Source of the DNA: Rhizobium oryziradicis
GTDB lineage: Bacteria; Pseudomonadota; Alphaproteobacteria; Rhizobiales; Rhizobiaceae
Assembly (NCBI RefSeq): GCF_001939045.1
Contig: NZ_MKIM01000028.1
Location: 647,132-711,131, forward strand
DNA: 64,000 nucleotides
Direction: 5' to 3'
Shown: in pieces, positions 27,091 to 36,600 of the stretch
Layout of the letters: every line of letters begins with the position of its first letter
Position numbering within the stretch: the first letter of the stretch is position 1
Position numbers and translations under genes: made by a program
The notes under the pieces: model-generated
What the model was told of the DNA's origin: nothing
Seen by the model: the letters and a program-made list of their open reading frames with translations, nothing else
The model's database searches: none

Positions 27091-27663
27091 TTAAGCCTGC
27101 ACGCCGACAAGATCAAGAAGCCGAGCCACATCCCGGCGTGATTTTAACACAAAAACCGGCACTTGCGGGCCGTAGAGGTCAAAATTGCGGATAAAAATCG
27201 GCGCGTGCTTGCGCTCGAAATTCCAGATGTAGGTTAGAAAGTCGCGATCAGGCCACTTTTCCACGCATCCGGGGGCCATATCAATTCTTGTCTTACCCAG
27301 ATTGTGAAACGCGCGCCGATAAACACCCAGCAGGCAAAGCCAACGGGGCATACGCACCCAAAGAACCAAATCAGTGCGCGGCAAACGAAGATCGAAGCTT
27401 GACGGATTGCTGCCATCCATCAGCCAGCGTTCCTGTGAAATTTTATCCTCGATGATATTGCGCTGCTGAGAACGTGTGCGCTTTTGCCATCCTGGCAACC
27501 AGAAGATATCACGATCAAGCGATACAAATTGGAAGCCAAATCGATGGCAAAGCTTCATTGACAGCGTGCTTTTGCCGCCACCAGAACAGCCAACCACCAT
27601 CACGCGCTGGCTGCTTCTCAAAATGTCAGCAGCATCTTCGACACTTTGCAGGTAATGCACCAT
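27091..27663 (-). CDS. P-loop NTPase, adenylate-kinase-like (tandem paralogue, downstream copy)
   Basis: This 190-aa protein starts MVHYLQSVEDA and has Walker A GCSGGGKSTLS near residue 25-35, then SLDRDIFWLPGWQKRTR, ERWLMDGSNPSSFDLRLPRTDLVLWV and a basic helix region. The pattern fits the FlaR/topology-modulation group of small P-loop kinase-like proteins. The substrate is unknown. It is a paralogue of the gene just upstream, with only 3 bp between stop and start and a GAGGTG site six bases before the ATG. Both keep the D-R-D-x-FWL and DG-(S/N)-N-P-(S/G) patterns. Confidence 0.82.
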   Translation of the reverse strand: MVHYLQSVEDAADILRSSQRVMVVGCSGGGKSTLSMKLCHRFGFQFVSLDRDIFWLPGWQKRTRSQQRNIIEDKISQERWLMDGSNPSSFDLRLPRTDLVLWVRMPRWLCLLGVYRRAFHNLGKTRIDMAPGCVEKWPDRDFLTYIWNFERKHAPIFIRNFDLYGPQVPVFVLKSRRDVARLLDLVGVQA

Positions 27664-27666
27664 ATC

Positions 27667-28245
27667 TTACACCTCACGGTGGTTTTTGGCCAATTCCGAC
27701 AACAGCTCTGCACTTTGCTTGCGAGATGTCACCATAATCACCGGGAGGTCTCCTCGCGCCTTTTCAAACTGCTCCTGAAACTGCGGCACCTCTTTGGCCT
27801 CAAAGTTCCAGACATATTTCAAAAACGCCCAGTCAATTTTTTCCGGGCAGCCTTCCGCCATTTCCGGCCGCACTGTGCCGTGATATTTGAACCAGCGCGA
27901 GAAAACACCGTAAAGGGACACAGCGCGCGGTGGCCGCATCCAGATGACCAGATCGGCACGGGCCAATCTCGCCGGCAAGGTGCCGGGGCTATTGCCATCA
28001 ATGATCCAGCGGTCACCTGCAATGAAGCCTTTCATCCGTTCAACGGCTTCTGGCCTTGGCCGGAGTTTCCATCCCGACAGCCAAAACACATCGCGATCCA
28101 TGGAAATGTAGGTGAGGTTGAAAAGGCGGCATAGCGCTTGAGACAATGTGCTCTTGCCGCTGCCCGAGCAGCCGATCACACAAATGCGCCGGGCGTCTCT
28201 CACAAGGCTTGCCGCCTCAGGGCCCGTTTTGAGATATTTCACCAA
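27667..28245 (-). CDS. P-loop NTPase, adenylate-kinase-like (tandem paralogue, upstream copy)
   Basis: This 192-aa protein shows MVKYLKTGPEAASLV, Walker A GCSGSGKSTLSQAL, MDRDVFWLSGWKLRPR, RWIIDGNSPGTLPARLARADLVIWMRPPR in segments, and a C-terminal WNFEAKEVPQFQEQFE. The start appears to be TTG at 28245, aligning with the ATG-GTG start of its partner; GTG at 28242 is an alternative. It belongs to the same small kinase-like family as the next gene. A terminator hairpin separates it from lipA upstream, so the pair probably has its own promoter in the short gap or depends on readthrough. Confidence 0.8.
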   Translation of the reverse strand: MVKYLKTGPEAASLVRDARRICVIGCSGSGKSTLSQALCRLFNLTYISMDRDVFWLSGWKLRPRPEAVERMKGFIAGDRWIIDGNSPGTLPARLARADLVIWMRPPRAVSLYGVFSRWFKYHGTVRPEMAEGCPEKIDWAFLKYVWNFEAKEVPQFQEQFEKARGDLPVIMVTSRKQSAELLSELAKNHREV

Positions 28246-28264
28246 TGCCGCAACCCTGAAACGT

Positions 28265-28292
28265 TAAAACCCGACGTTTATAAGCGTCGGGT
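28265..28292 (-). terminator. Rho-independent terminator of lipA
   Basis: On the minus strand ACCCGACG and CGTCGGGT form a perfect 8-bp stem with an 8-base loop, followed by TTTTAACG. It lies about 30 bases beyond the lipA stop and just before the P-loop gene start. Confidence 0.8.
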
Positions 28293-28322
28293 CTCAAACC
28301 ATGCAAGGCTGTTACAAAAATT

Positions 28323-29294
28323 TCACTCGGCAGCGGCCAGCAGCTTCTTTTCCCGGTTGGCTCTCAACCGTGCAAAATCATCGCCAGCGTGGTGCGACGA
28401 GCGGGTCAGCGGGCTGGACGACACCATCAAAAAGCCCTTGGTATAGGCAATATCCTCATAGGACTTGAATTCTTCCGGCGTCACAAATTTCTCGACCTTG
28501 TGATGCTTGCGCGTCGGCTGGAGATATTGGCCGATGGTCAGAAAGTCCACATCCGCAACCCGCAGGTCATCCATCAATTGCAGCACTTCGTTGCGCTCCT
28601 CACCAAGGCCGACCATAATGCCGGATTTGGTGAACATGCTTGGATCCAGCTCTTTCACGCGCTGCAACAGGCGCACGGAGTGGAAATAGCGCGCACCGGG
28701 ACGCACGGTGAGGTAATTGCCGGGCACGGTTTCCATATTGTGGTTGAACACATCTGGCTTGGCCGCAACAACACGTTCCAACGCACCCGGCTTTTTCAAA
28801 AAGTCCGGTGTGAGAATTTCAATGGTGGTCAACGGCGAGGCTTCGCGGATAGCCCAGATGGCCTTTTCAAAATGTTCTGCACCACCATCGTCCAGATCAT
28901 CACGGTCCACCGAGGTGATGACCACATGAGAAAGCCCCATTTGTTTCACAGCCTTTGCGATATTCGCAGGCTCATCCATATCAAGCGCATTCGGCTTGCC
29001 GGTGGCAACGTTGCAAAACGCACAGGCGCGGGTGCAGATTTCGCCCATGATCATAAAGGTGGCGTGTTTCTTTTCCCAACATTCGCCGATGTTGGGGCAG
29101 CCAGCCTCTTCGCACACAGTCACTAGCTTGTGGCTGCGCACCAGATCACGGGTTTCCTGATAGCCCTTGGAGGTGGGAGCCTTGACGCGAATCCACTCCG
29201 GCTTGCGCTGCACTTCGGTGTCGGGCTTGTGGGCCTTTTCCGGGTGGCGAACGCGCTTTTCAGGAGCCTGAGTTCTATCGAGGATCGTGACCAT
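28323..29294 (-). CDS. lipA: Lipoyl synthase
   Basis: This 323-aa radical SAM enzyme inserts two sulfurs into octanoyl groups on lipoyl domains. The auxiliary cluster cysteines are Cys61, Cys66 and Cys72 ([13 protein letters not shown]); the radical SAM cluster cysteines are Cys87, Cys91 and Cys94 (CTRACAFC); the C-terminal serine motif is RSSHHAG. It lies downstream of the pyruvate dehydrogenase genes whose E2 and lipoylated E1-beta it modifies. A terminator follows it. Confidence 0.97.
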   Translation of the reverse strand: MVTILDRTQAPEKRVRHPEKAHKPDTEVQRKPEWIRVKAPTSKGYQETRDLVRSHKLVTVCEEAGCPNIGECWEKKHATFMIMGEICTRACAFCNVATGKPNALDMDEPANIAKAVKQMGLSHVVITSVDRDDLDDGGAEHFEKAIWAIREASPLTTIEILTPDFLKKPGALERVVAAKPDVFNHNMETVPGNYLTVRPGARYFHSVRLLQRVKELDPSMFTKSGIMVGLGEERNEVLQLMDDLRVADVDFLTIGQYLQPTRKHHKVEKFVTPEEFKSYEDIAYTKGFLMVSSSPLTRSSHHAGDDFARLRANREKKLLAAAE

Positions 29295-29336
29295 GATTTT
29301 GACCTGTCCAAGCCGCAGCTCTGCGGCAGTAAAAAT

Positions 29337-29591
29337 TTAGCGGCGCACCAGTTTGGCCACAAACAGCAGAAGGCTTGCGCCCACAAAACTGGTGATTAGA
29401 TAGCCGAGCCAATCACCTTCCACGAAAATTCCAAACCGGCGGAAAATCGCAGACGCCAGAGCGGCACCAACAATGCCGATGATGATATTCATGAAAATGC
29501 CAAAGCGCATATCCATGAGCTTACCAGCCAACCAACCGGCAAGACCGCCGACGATGATTGTCATGAACCAGCCTAATTCAAACCCAGTCAT
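29337..29591 (-). CDS. GlsB/YeaQ/YmgE family stress response membrane protein
   Basis: This 84-aa transglycosylase-associated family protein has three hydrophobic segments (about residues 8-24, 30-48 and 60-80) with the typical glycine pattern GGLAGWLAGKLM and NIIIGIVGAALASAIF. These small membrane proteins are linked to stress responses, with no known biochemical function. AAGGAG precedes the ATG at good distance. It lies between lpdA and lipA. Confidence 0.88.
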   Translation of the reverse strand: MTGFELGWFMTIIVGGLAGWLAGKLMDMRFGIFMNIIIGIVGAALASAIFRRFGIFVEGDWLGYLITSFVGASLLLFVAKLVRR

Positions 29592-29607
29592 CGCCTGCTC
29601 CTTATGT

Positions 29608-29639
29608 GCTTCCTGCCGACTATATAGGCGGCAGGAAGC
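29608..29639. other. Hairpin between lpdA and the GlsB-like gene
   Basis: GCTTCCTGCCG (29608-29618) and CGGCAGGAAGC (29629-29639) form a perfect 11-bp stem with a 10-base loop. On the minus strand no U-tract follows, so it may be a weak terminator or a processing or stability hairpin. Confidence 0.6.
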
Positions 29640-29656
29640 CTAATCGCAACCAACTC

Positions 29657-31102
29657 TTAGGCGTTCAGCACTTTGCCATAAGCATCCAGCACGCTTTCCT
29701 TCATCATTTCCGACAGGGTCGGATGCGGGAAGATGGTGTGCATCAGTTCTTCTTCGGTGGTTTCCAAATTCATGGCCACCACAAAACCCTGGATCAGCTC
29801 GGTGACTTCCGCACCAACCATGTGCGCGCCAATCAATTCGCCGGTCTTCTTGTCAAAGATCGTCTTGATCATGCCATTGTCTTCGCCAAGCGCAATCGCC
29901 TTGCCATTGGCGTTGAAGTTATAACGGCCTACGCGGATGTCGCGGCCCTGTTCCTTGGCCTTGGCTTCCGTGAGGCCAACGGATGCGACCTGCGGGTTGC
30001 AATAGGTGCAGCCGGGGATCATCGACTTGTTCATGGGGTGAACATTGGGCAGACCAGCAATCTTTTCAACGCAGATCACGCCTTCATGCTCGGCCTTATG
30101 AGCCAGCATTGGCGGGCCAGCCACGTCGCCTATGGCGTATAGGCCTGGCACGTTGGTCTTGCCATAACCGTCGATGACAATGCAACCACGATCGGTCTTG
30201 ACGCCCAGCGTTTCAAGGCCGAGATTTTCGATATTACCCTGCACGCCAACAGCGGAGATCAGACGATCCGCCGTGATCTGCTGCACCTTGCCGTCCTTGG
30301 TTTCCACATGGGCGGTGACAGAGTTTGCACCCTTTTCAACCTTGGAAACCTTGGCCTCGGTGATGATCTTCATGCCGCGCTTTTCCAAAGCCTTGCGAGC
30401 AATGGTAGAAATTTCAACATCTTCCACCGGCATGATGTTGGCCATCAGCTCAACCACCGTCACATCCACGCCCATGGAGCGATAGAAGGAGGCGAATTCG
30501 ATGCCGATCGCGCCAGAGCCCATCACCACGAGAGATTTCGGCATGAAATCCGGCTTCATGGCTTCGAAATAGGTCCAGATCAGCTTGCCATCTGGCTCGA
30601 TGCCGGGCAGTGCGCGTGGGCGTGCGCCTGTGGCAACAATGATGTGCTTGGCAGTGTAGGTGCCCTCACCCAAAACGCCCTTCGGCACAGGGTTCTGTGG
30701 CTGCACGGCAGGCTTGGAGGTTTTACCAACTACGACCTCGCCGGGCTTGGTCAGCTTGGCTTCGCCCCAGATCACGTCAATCTTGTTTTTCTTCATCAGG
30801 AAGGCGACGCCGCCGTTGAGGCGCGCGGATACGCCGCGCGAACGGGCAACAACGTCTTTCACATCTGCGGTCATCGTGCCGTTCAGCGTCAGACCATAGC
30901 TCTTGGCATGATTGGCGTGATCGAGAATTTCAGCCGAACGCAGCAGCGCCTTTGTAGGGATACAGCCCCAGTTCAGGCAGATACCGCCCAGATGTTCCCG
31001 CTCAACAATCGCGGTTTTCAGGCCGAGCTGGGCGGCACGGATCGCGGTGACATAGCCGCCGGGGCCAGACCCGATGATGATGACGTCATAAGCATTCGAC
31101 AT
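29657..31102 (-). CDS. lpdA: Dihydrolipoyl dehydrogenase (E3)
   Basis: This 481-aa FAD enzyme reoxidises dihydrolipoamide in 2-oxoacid dehydrogenase complexes. The N-terminal FAD motif is VIIIGSGPGGYVTAIRAAQLG; the redox disulfide lies in CLNWGC (GICLNWGCIPTKALL); the NAD motif is VVMGSGAIGIEFASF; and the catalytic His-Glu pair lies in FPHPTLSEMMKE. The ATG at 31102 follows GAGGAGTGG; a longer frame to 31159 is rejected. It is in the pdhA-pdhB-pdhC cluster and so is probably the E3 of pyruvate dehydrogenase. Confidence 0.95.
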   Translation of the reverse strand: MSNAYDVIIIGSGPGGYVTAIRAAQLGLKTAIVEREHLGGICLNWGCIPTKALLRSAEILDHANHAKSYGLTLNGTMTADVKDVVARSRGVSARLNGGVAFLMKKNKIDVIWGEAKLTKPGEVVVGKTSKPAVQPQNPVPKGVLGEGTYTAKHIIVATGARPRALPGIEPDGKLIWTYFEAMKPDFMPKSLVVMGSGAIGIEFASFYRSMGVDVTVVELMANIMPVEDVEISTIARKALEKRGMKIITEAKVSKVEKGANSVTAHVETKDGKVQQITADRLISAVGVQGNIENLGLETLGVKTDRGCIVIDGYGKTNVPGLYAIGDVAGPPMLAHKAEHEGVICVEKIAGLPNVHPMNKSMIPGCTYCNPQVASVGLTEAKAKEQGRDIRVGRYNFNANGKAIALGEDNGMIKTIFDKKTGELIGAHMVGAEVTELIQGFVVAMNLETTEEELMHTIFPHPTLSEMMKESVLDAYGKVLNA

Positions 31103-31180
31103 GGGCGTTTCCACTCCTCGGTTTCTTGCGGCAACCACCGCTCGGTGATTGCCGGTCACGGGATTGGAAGCGCCTCCGGC

Positions 31181-31447
31181 TTATACTTCCGGCGTTTCGG
31201 CTTCCGGTTCATGGTGAACCAGCATCCCGTAGATTTCATCTTTGAGCCGCATCCGGTTTTTCCGCAGGTCTTCCATATGGAAGTCGTCTACCGGCTCTAT
31301 ATTTGTTTCAGCGCGATGAATTTTCCCGTTTACGTCATGGTAGCTGTCAAACAATCTGGCAAAATGCCCATCGGTCATTTTCAAATGATGGATCAGCGCC
31401 ACAAATTCAGGAAATTCAGCCGTCAACTCATGCGGTGTGTTTGCCAT
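31181..31447 (-). CDS. YdcH family protein (DUF465)
   Basis: This 88-aa protein is almost entirely helical and fits the DUF465/YdcH family: FVALIHHLKMTDGHFARLFDSYHDVNGKIHRAE followed by LRKNRMRLKDEIYGML, a helical hairpin. The function is unknown. It lies between the SGNH hydrolase and lpdA in the pdh cluster. An SD-like GAAGAGGAG is found 5' of the ATG. Confidence 0.85.
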   Translation of the reverse strand: MANTPHELTAEFPEFVALIHHLKMTDGHFARLFDSYHDVNGKIHRAETNIEPVDDFHMEDLRKNRMRLKDEIYGMLVHHEPEAETPEV

Positions 31448-31539
31448 GATCTCTTCTCCTCTTCAGGTGTATGAGATCAGCTTACGCACTCCGCAAAATA
31501 CCTCCTTGATGTTGATCAACGCGGTTACATCCAGCCGCG

Positions 31540-32178
31540 TTAAACACCCAATATCACCCGAACGACCGGCTCAAGACCGCGCCCGACAGCGCGTGTATTG
31601 TCGGCATCCAGATGAATGCCATCCAGCGGCGAACATTGCGCCACCGAACTGGCATCAAAAAAACTGCAATCCATTTCATCGGCCAGATCACTGTAGAGAC
31701 TGGCGACCATGGCTGATTCATCCAGCGCATCGCGAAACATCGCCGCAAATGGCTCATTGGCTGTTTCACAAATCACCGGCGGGGCAACGATCAGAATATC
31801 CGGCCCATCGGTTTCCATGGGCCAGGCATGATGACGAATAAGCTGCACCAGCCGCTTCATGCCCTTTGTCGCGGCGTGGGCCGTGCCAGCCGGCCCACGT
31901 TTCAAATCGTTGGTGCCCAAAAACAGGATCACCAGATCCAGCGGCGCATGAGTTGCCAAAACGCTCGGCAACAGCTTCACGCCATTGCGTTCGCAATCGG
32001 CCAGATAATCATCATAAGCGGTGGTGCGTCCGTTCAAACCCTCGGCAGTCACCGTCACCTCTGGCCCCAGCGCCTTTTGCAAGACACTCGGCCAGCGGTT
32101 CTGATACGCATGCCGACCGAGGGATACGGGATCGTACCCCCAGGTCAGACTATCGCCGTAGCAAAGAACGGATTTCAT
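31540..32178 (-). CDS. SGNH/GDSL hydrolase family arylesterase
   Basis: This 212-aa serine hydrolase has block I CYGDSLTWGYDP (catalytic Ser11 region), block III FLGTNDLK and block V DGIHLDADN, with the catalytic Asp and His. It resembles the small cytoplasmic arylesterases of mycobacteria and rhizobia; no signal peptide is visible. The physiological substrate is unknown. It follows pdhC by 15 bp and is likely part of the pdh transcript, an arrangement seen in rhizobia. Confidence 0.9.
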   Translation of the reverse strand: MKSVLCYGDSLTWGYDPVSLGRHAYQNRWPSVLQKALGPEVTVTAEGLNGRTTAYDDYLADCERNGVKLLPSVLATHAPLDLVILFLGTNDLKRGPAGTAHAATKGMKRLVQLIRHHAWPMETDGPDILIVAPPVICETANEPFAAMFRDALDESAMVASLYSDLADEMDCSFFDASSVAQCSPLDGIHLDADNTRAVGRGLEPVVRVILGV

Positions 32179-32193
32179 GCCACCTCTTTCAGG

Positions 32194-33519
32194 TCAGACC
32201 AGCATACCCATCGGGCTTTCGATGTAGCGCTTGAAGGCTCCGAGAAGTTCGGCACCCAAGGCTCCATCGACGGCGCGGTGGTCGGTGGACAGCGTGACGG
32301 TCATGACGTTGGCGATTTTCATTTCGCCCTTCTTCACAACAACGCGCTCTTCACCGGCACCAATGGCCAGAATCGTCGCATGCGGTGGATTGACCACAGC
32401 TGCGAAATTCTTGACGCCCATCATGCCCATATTGGACACGGCCGTGGTGCCGCCCTGATATTCCTCAGGCTTGAGCTTGCGTTCCTTGGCGCGCTTGCCC
32501 AGATCCTTCATCTCGTTGGAGATGGCAGACAAGCTCTTCAGCTCGGCCTGACGGATGATCGGGGTGATCAGACCGCCGGGGATCGACACAGCTACACCAA
32601 CATCGGCGTGCTTGTGCTTGACCATATTGCTGTCTGTCCAAGATACGTTGGCATCCGGCACATCGCGCAGCGCCAGCGCCATGGCCTTGATGACCATATC
32701 GTTGACCGAGAGCTTGTAGACCGGCTTGCCATCCTTTTCAGGCGCAGAACCGTTGAGCTGAGCGCGCAGTGCCAGCAGGGCATCCAGTTCGCAATCTACG
32801 GACACGTAGAAATGCGGAATGGTCTGCTTGGATTCTTGCAGGCGCTTGGCAATGGTCTTGCGCATGCCGTCGTGCGGAACCAACTCGTAAGAGCCTTCCG
32901 AGAACAGCTTGAGCACAGCCTCTTCCGACATGCCCTTAGCAAGAGCAGGAGCAGGTGCGCTGGCTGGAGCAGCCGCGGGAGCCGCAGCAGCTGGCTTTGC
33001 ACCACCGGTGCTGACAGCTTTCTCGATGTCGCTCTTGACGATACGGCCATGTGGGCCGGAACCGGCAACAGCCTTGAGGTCAAGACCGGCTTCCTTGGCC
33101 AAACGGCGCGCCAGCGGCGAAGCAAACACGCGTTCACCGGAATGGGCAACAGCCTGAGTTGGAGCAGGTGCCGCAGCCGCCGCTGCTGACTTTTCAGCCT
33201 CAGGAGCTTCCGCCTTGGCCTCTGCCTTCGCAGGAGCCGCTGCACCGCCACCAGCGGCAGCCGCAGACACGTCTTCACCGTCAGCAGCGAGGACGGCAAT
33301 CAAGGCATTGACCTTGACGCCTTCGGTGCCAGCCGGAACAACCAGCTTGGCAACAACGCCCTCGTCAACGGCTTCCACTTCCATGGTTGCCTTGTCTGTT
33401 TCAATCTCGGCAATCACATCGCCAGACTTGACGGTGTCGCCTTCCTTGACCAGCCACTTGGCCAGATTGCCCTCTTCCATGGTGGGAGAGAGGGCCGGCA
33501 TGGTGATATTGATCGGCAT
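32194..33519 (-). CDS. pdhC: Pyruvate dehydrogenase complex E2, dihydrolipoamide acetyltransferase
   Basis: The 441-aa protein has one lipoyl domain (residues 1-78; lipoyl Lys in [12 protein letters not shown]), an Ala/Pro/Glu linker, a peripheral-subunit binding domain ([17 protein letters not shown], about 132-167), a second linker, and the catalytic domain ending with the active-site motif [13 protein letters not shown]. It transfers acetyl from E1-bound intermediates to CoA. It lies 15 bp after pdhB. Symbols pdhC and aceF are both used for this gene. Confidence 0.97.
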   Translation of the reverse strand: MPINITMPALSPTMEEGNLAKWLVKEGDTVKSGDVIAEIETDKATMEVEAVDEGVVAKLVVPAGTEGVKVNALIAVLAADGEDVSAAAAGGGAAAPAKAEAKAEAPEAEKSAAAAAAPAPTQAVAHSGERVFASPLARRLAKEAGLDLKAVAGSGPHGRIVKSDIEKAVSTGGAKPAAAAPAAAPASAPAPALAKGMSEEAVLKLFSEGSYELVPHDGMRKTIAKRLQESKQTIPHFYVSVDCELDALLALRAQLNGSAPEKDGKPVYKLSVNDMVIKAMALALRDVPDANVSWTDSNMVKHKHADVGVAVSIPGGLITPIIRQAELKSLSAISNEMKDLGKRAKERKLKPEEYQGGTTAVSNMGMMGVKNFAAVVNPPHATILAIGAGEERVVVKKGEMKIANVMTVTLSTDHRAVDGALGAELLGAFKRYIESPMGMLV

Positions 33520-33534
33520 ATGCCTCGCCTCCCC

Positions 33535-34905
33535 TTATTTGTAGCAGACGGCTTTGACGGCCTGGACCACTTCGCCGACATTCGGCAGAGCGAGCTTTTC
33601 AAGGTTGGCAGCGTATGGCATCGGAACGTCCTTGCCAGCGATGGTCAACACAGGGGCATCAAGGTAATCAAAGGCTTCGCGCTGGATGCTGTTGGCCACG
33701 AAATCGCCAACCGACGACTGCGGATAACCTTCTTCCACCACAACCAGACGGCCGGTCTTCTTCACTGACTCGATAACCGTCGGCAGGTCCATCGGACGGA
33801 TGGTGCGCAAGTCGATCAACTCAACGTCAATGCCGAGCTTGGTCAGTTCTTCCACGGCCTTGGTCGCATAGGTCATGCCAATGCTCCAGGACACAATGGT
33901 CACGTCCTTGCCGGTCTTGTGAATGCGCGCCTTGCCAATTGGCAGAACTAAATTATCCATCTTCGGCACATCAAAGCTGTGGCCATAGAGAATTTCGTTT
34001 TCAAGGAAGATGATCGGGTTTGGATCGCGAATGGCAGCCTTCAGCAAGCCCTTGGCATCTGCCGCCGTGTAAGGCGAGATCACCTTAAGGCCGGGAATCT
34101 GGCTATACCATGCAGCATAATCCTGGCTGTGCTGGGCACCAACGCGGGCAGCAGCACCGTTTGGACCACGGAACACGATTGGCGCACCCATCTGACCGCC
34201 AGACATATAAAGTGTCTTGGCAGCAGAATTGATAATCTGGTCAATCGCCTGCATGGCGAAGTTGAATGTCATAAATTCAACGATTGGACGCAGACCCGCC
34301 ATGGCAGCACCAACCGCCACACCGGCAAAACCATGCTCGGTAATAGGCGTATCAACAACGCGGCGATCACCAAACTCGGCCAGCAAGCCCTGCGTAATCT
34401 TGTAAGCGCCCTGATATTCGGCCACTTCTTCACCAATGATGAAGACATCTTCATTGGCGCGCATTTCTTCGGCCATGGCTTCGCGCAGTGCTTCACGCAC
34501 GGTCATCGACACCATTTCCGTGCCTTCTGGAATAGAAGGATCAGATTCTGCCTTCGAGACCGGTGCCGCTGGAACCGGCGCAGATGCAGGCTTATCTTCC
34601 TGCACAGCAGCAGGTGCCGCAGCTTCTTCTTTGGGTGCAGCAGCCGCAGAATCGGCGCTCTCGCCGTCTTGCAACAAAACAGCAATCGGCGTGTTGACCT
34701 TGACGTTTTCAGTGCCAGCCGCAATCAGCAGCTTGCCGATAACGCCTTCGTCAACGGCTTCCACTTCCATGGTTGCCTTATCGGTTTCAATTTCAGCAAT
34801 CACATCGCCGGACTTAACAGAATCGCCTTCCTGCTTCAGCCACTTGGAAAGAGTACCCTCTTCCATGGTTGGCGACAGGGCGGGCATGAGAATATTGACG
34901 GACAT
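33535..34905 (-). CDS. pdhB: Pyruvate dehydrogenase E1 component subunit beta, with N-terminal lipoyl domain
   Basis: The 456-aa E1-beta carries an extra N-terminal lipoyl domain (residues 1-78, lipoyl Lys in [12 protein letters not shown]), nearly identical in sequence to that of PdhC, then an Ala/Pro linker and the transketolase-like pyrimidine domain (starting [21 protein letters not shown] in segments, with [12 protein letters not shown]) and C-terminal domain. E1-beta with a lipoyl domain is characteristic of alphaproteobacteria. The two lipoyl domains share the same start context, [16 protein letters not shown] versus [16 protein letters not shown], which suggests duplication. Confidence 0.97.
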   Translation of the reverse strand: MSVNILMPALSPTMEEGTLSKWLKQEGDSVKSGDVIAEIETDKATMEVEAVDEGVIGKLLIAAGTENVKVNTPIAVLLQDGESADSAAAAPKEEAAAPAAVQEDKPASAPVPAAPVSKAESDPSIPEGTEMVSMTVREALREAMAEEMRANEDVFIIGEEVAEYQGAYKITQGLLAEFGDRRVVDTPITEHGFAGVAVGAAMAGLRPIVEFMTFNFAMQAIDQIINSAAKTLYMSGGQMGAPIVFRGPNGAAARVGAQHSQDYAAWYSQIPGLKVISPYTAADAKGLLKAAIRDPNPIIFLENEILYGHSFDVPKMDNLVLPIGKARIHKTGKDVTIVSWSIGMTYATKAVEELTKLGIDVELIDLRTIRPMDLPTVIESVKKTGRLVVVEEGYPQSSVGDFVANSIQREAFDYLDAPVLTIAGKDVPMPYAANLEKLALPNVGEVVQAVKAVCYK

Positions 34906-34923
34906 GGATAAACCCTCCCTCGC

Positions 34924-35970
34924 TTACAACAGGATGTCGGTGTAGAGCTCGGACGCATCCGGCTCTTTATCGGCTTGCGCAAAATCGGCACTATCGGCCA
35001 CAATGTCGCGCACTTCCTTGTCGATCAGCTTGAGATCGTCTTCGCTGGCCCAGCCCTGCTCCATCAGGCGGATTTTAACCTGCTCGATAGGATCATGCTC
35101 GGAGCGCATTTTCTGCACTTCATCCTTGGAGCGATACTTGGCCGGGTCGGACATGGAGTGACCGCGATAACGGTAGGTTTCCATTTCCAGAATAACCGGA
35201 CCCTTGCCCGAACGGCAATGATCAACAGCCTGTTCTGCGGCAGCCAAAACAGCGCGCACATCCATACCATCGACCTTCATGCCGGGGATATTGAACGAAA
35301 CGCCGCGCTGGGAGAAATCGGTTTGGGCCGATGCGCGCGCAACGGACGTACCCATGGCGTAGCGATTATTCTCGATCACGTAGATAACCGGCAGGTTCCA
35401 CAGGCGAGCCATGTTGAAGCTCTCATAAACCTGACCCTGATTGGCAGCGCCGTCACCGAAGTAAGCGAGCGAAACATTGTCGTTGCCGCGATAGCGATTG
35501 GCGAAAGCCAGACCCGTGCCCAACGATACCTGCGCGCCAACGATGCCGTGGCCGCCGTAGAAGTTCTTCTCTTTGGAGAACATGTGCATGGAGCCGCCCT
35601 TGCCCTTTGACAAGCCGCCCCGACGCCCGGTCAACTCCGCCATAACGCCGCGTGCACTCATGCCACAGGCCAGCATGTGGCCGTGGTCACGGTAACCGGT
35701 GATCACCTGATCGCCTTCTTTCAGCGCCAGTTGCATGCCAACAACAACGGCTTCCTGACCGATGTAAAGATGACAGAAACCACCAATGAAGCCCATGCCA
35801 TAGAGCTGACCCGCTTTTTCTTCAAAGCGGCGAATCAACAGCATTTCGCGGTAAGCCTTGAGCTCCTGATCGCGATCAAACTCCACGATAGAACCTTCGA
35901 CGAATTCGCCCTTAGCAGGCTTGGCCGTATTCTTCCGGCCAGAAGCAGTCGCGTTAGTGCGCGGTGCCAT
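34924..35970 (-). CDS. pdhA: Pyruvate dehydrogenase E1 component subunit alpha
   Basis: This 348-aa E1-alpha decarboxylates pyruvate with thiamine diphosphate. The ThDP-binding motif GDGAANQGQVYESFNMA is intact; the phosphorylation-loop-like segment YRYRGHSMSDPAKYRSKDEV is present; MGFIGGFCHLYIGQEAV marks the N-terminal region. A basic, Ala-rich tail of about 20 residues (PRTNATASGRKNTAKPAKG) precedes the domain. It heads pdhA-pdhB-pdhC. Two perfect palindromes lie in the 178-bp leader. Confidence 0.97.
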   Translation of the reverse strand: MAPRTNATASGRKNTAKPAKGEFVEGSIVEFDRDQELKAYREMLLIRRFEEKAGQLYGMGFIGGFCHLYIGQEAVVVGMQLALKEGDQVITGYRDHGHMLACGMSARGVMAELTGRRGGLSKGKGGSMHMFSKEKNFYGGHGIVGAQVSLGTGLAFANRYRGNDNVSLAYFGDGAANQGQVYESFNMARLWNLPVIYVIENNRYAMGTSVARASAQTDFSQRGVSFNIPGMKVDGMDVRAVLAAAEQAVDHCRSGKGPVILEMETYRYRGHSMSDPAKYRSKDEVQKMRSEHDPIEQVKIRLMEQGWASEDDLKLIDKEVRDIVADSADFAQADKEPDASELYTDILL

Positions 35971-36040
35971 TCATCCCTCCCTGAGTTGTGTAAGGGTTTT
36001 TTAGTTGGCACCACCATATTCAAGAAACGGGAAAGTCGCA

Positions 36041-36055
36041 ATGCATTAAATGCAT
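36041..36055. promoter_or_regulatory. Perfect palindrome upstream of pdhA (proximal)
   Basis: ATGCATTAAATGCAT is a perfect 7+1+7 palindrome, about 70 bp upstream of the pdhA start. A regulator-binding site is a reasonable guess; the regulator is unknown. Confidence 0.5.
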
Positions 36056-36101
36056 GCCTTGTATTCCGTATAAACAACAGAAAACAAACAGTTTTTTAAG
36101 A

Positions 36102-36120
36102 TTAACTGAATTTCAGTTAA
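36102..36120. promoter_or_regulatory. Perfect palindrome upstream of pdhA (distal)
   Basis: TTAACTGAATTTCAGTTAA is a perfect 9+1+9 palindrome, about 130 bp upstream of the pdhA start and 28 bp past the ftsB-like stop. It may be an operator for the pdh operon; without a U-tract it is not a standard terminator. Confidence 0.55.
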
Positions 36121-36147
36121 TTTCGAAATCCATAAAATAGAATGGGT

Positions 36148-36459
36148 TTATCGGTTGAAAATCACAATTTCATTGGGCTTGGACATATTGAGCTGATAAC
36201 GCGCTTTCTCGTCCATCATATCGCGATCGAGCGAACCATCACTCAAAAGCCGAACCTGAGTCTCAAGCTTTTTTCGCGCATGGACAAGGCTTGCAAGCTC
36301 GGTATTGCGCGTTGCCAGCAGCACATCAAGCTTTTCGCCAGCCTTGAGGCCGTAATCGCCGTGAATACTGTGATAACCGAAATATCCGAGAAATGCGATG
36401 GTGACGGCGGGAAGAACGAGCCGGCCGAATTTTCTGTTTTTATGGTGGCGTGTCCACAT
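36148..36459 (-). CDS. Septum formation initiator family protein (FtsB/DivIC-like)
   Basis: This 103-aa protein has a basic N-terminus (MWTRHHKNRKFGR), one membrane helix (about 12-30) and a coiled-coil region (about 42-80), the FtsB/DivIC layout. It probably works with FtsL and FtsQ in the divisome, with its C-terminus in the periplasm. The ATG at 36459 matches relatives better than the upstream start at 36483. It lies between eno and pdhA, the usual place in rhizobia, and after the eno terminator. Confidence 0.87.
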   Translation of the reverse strand: MWTRHHKNRKFGRLVLPAVTIAFLGYFGYHSIHGDYGLKAGEKLDVLLATRNTELASLVHARKKLETQVRLLSDGSLDRDMMDEKARYQLNMSKPNEIVIFNR

Positions 36460-36600
36460 ATTGGCTAAGGCCCTGCAACGCAAAACTGTTGAACGTGAGC
36501 ATCATGCTCCGATACTGCCGCGCAATGCCGCTATCGGCACCGAACATTGCGACCTTAGACCAATATGCTTAACCGATCGTTGACCATAGCGCCGAGGCAC

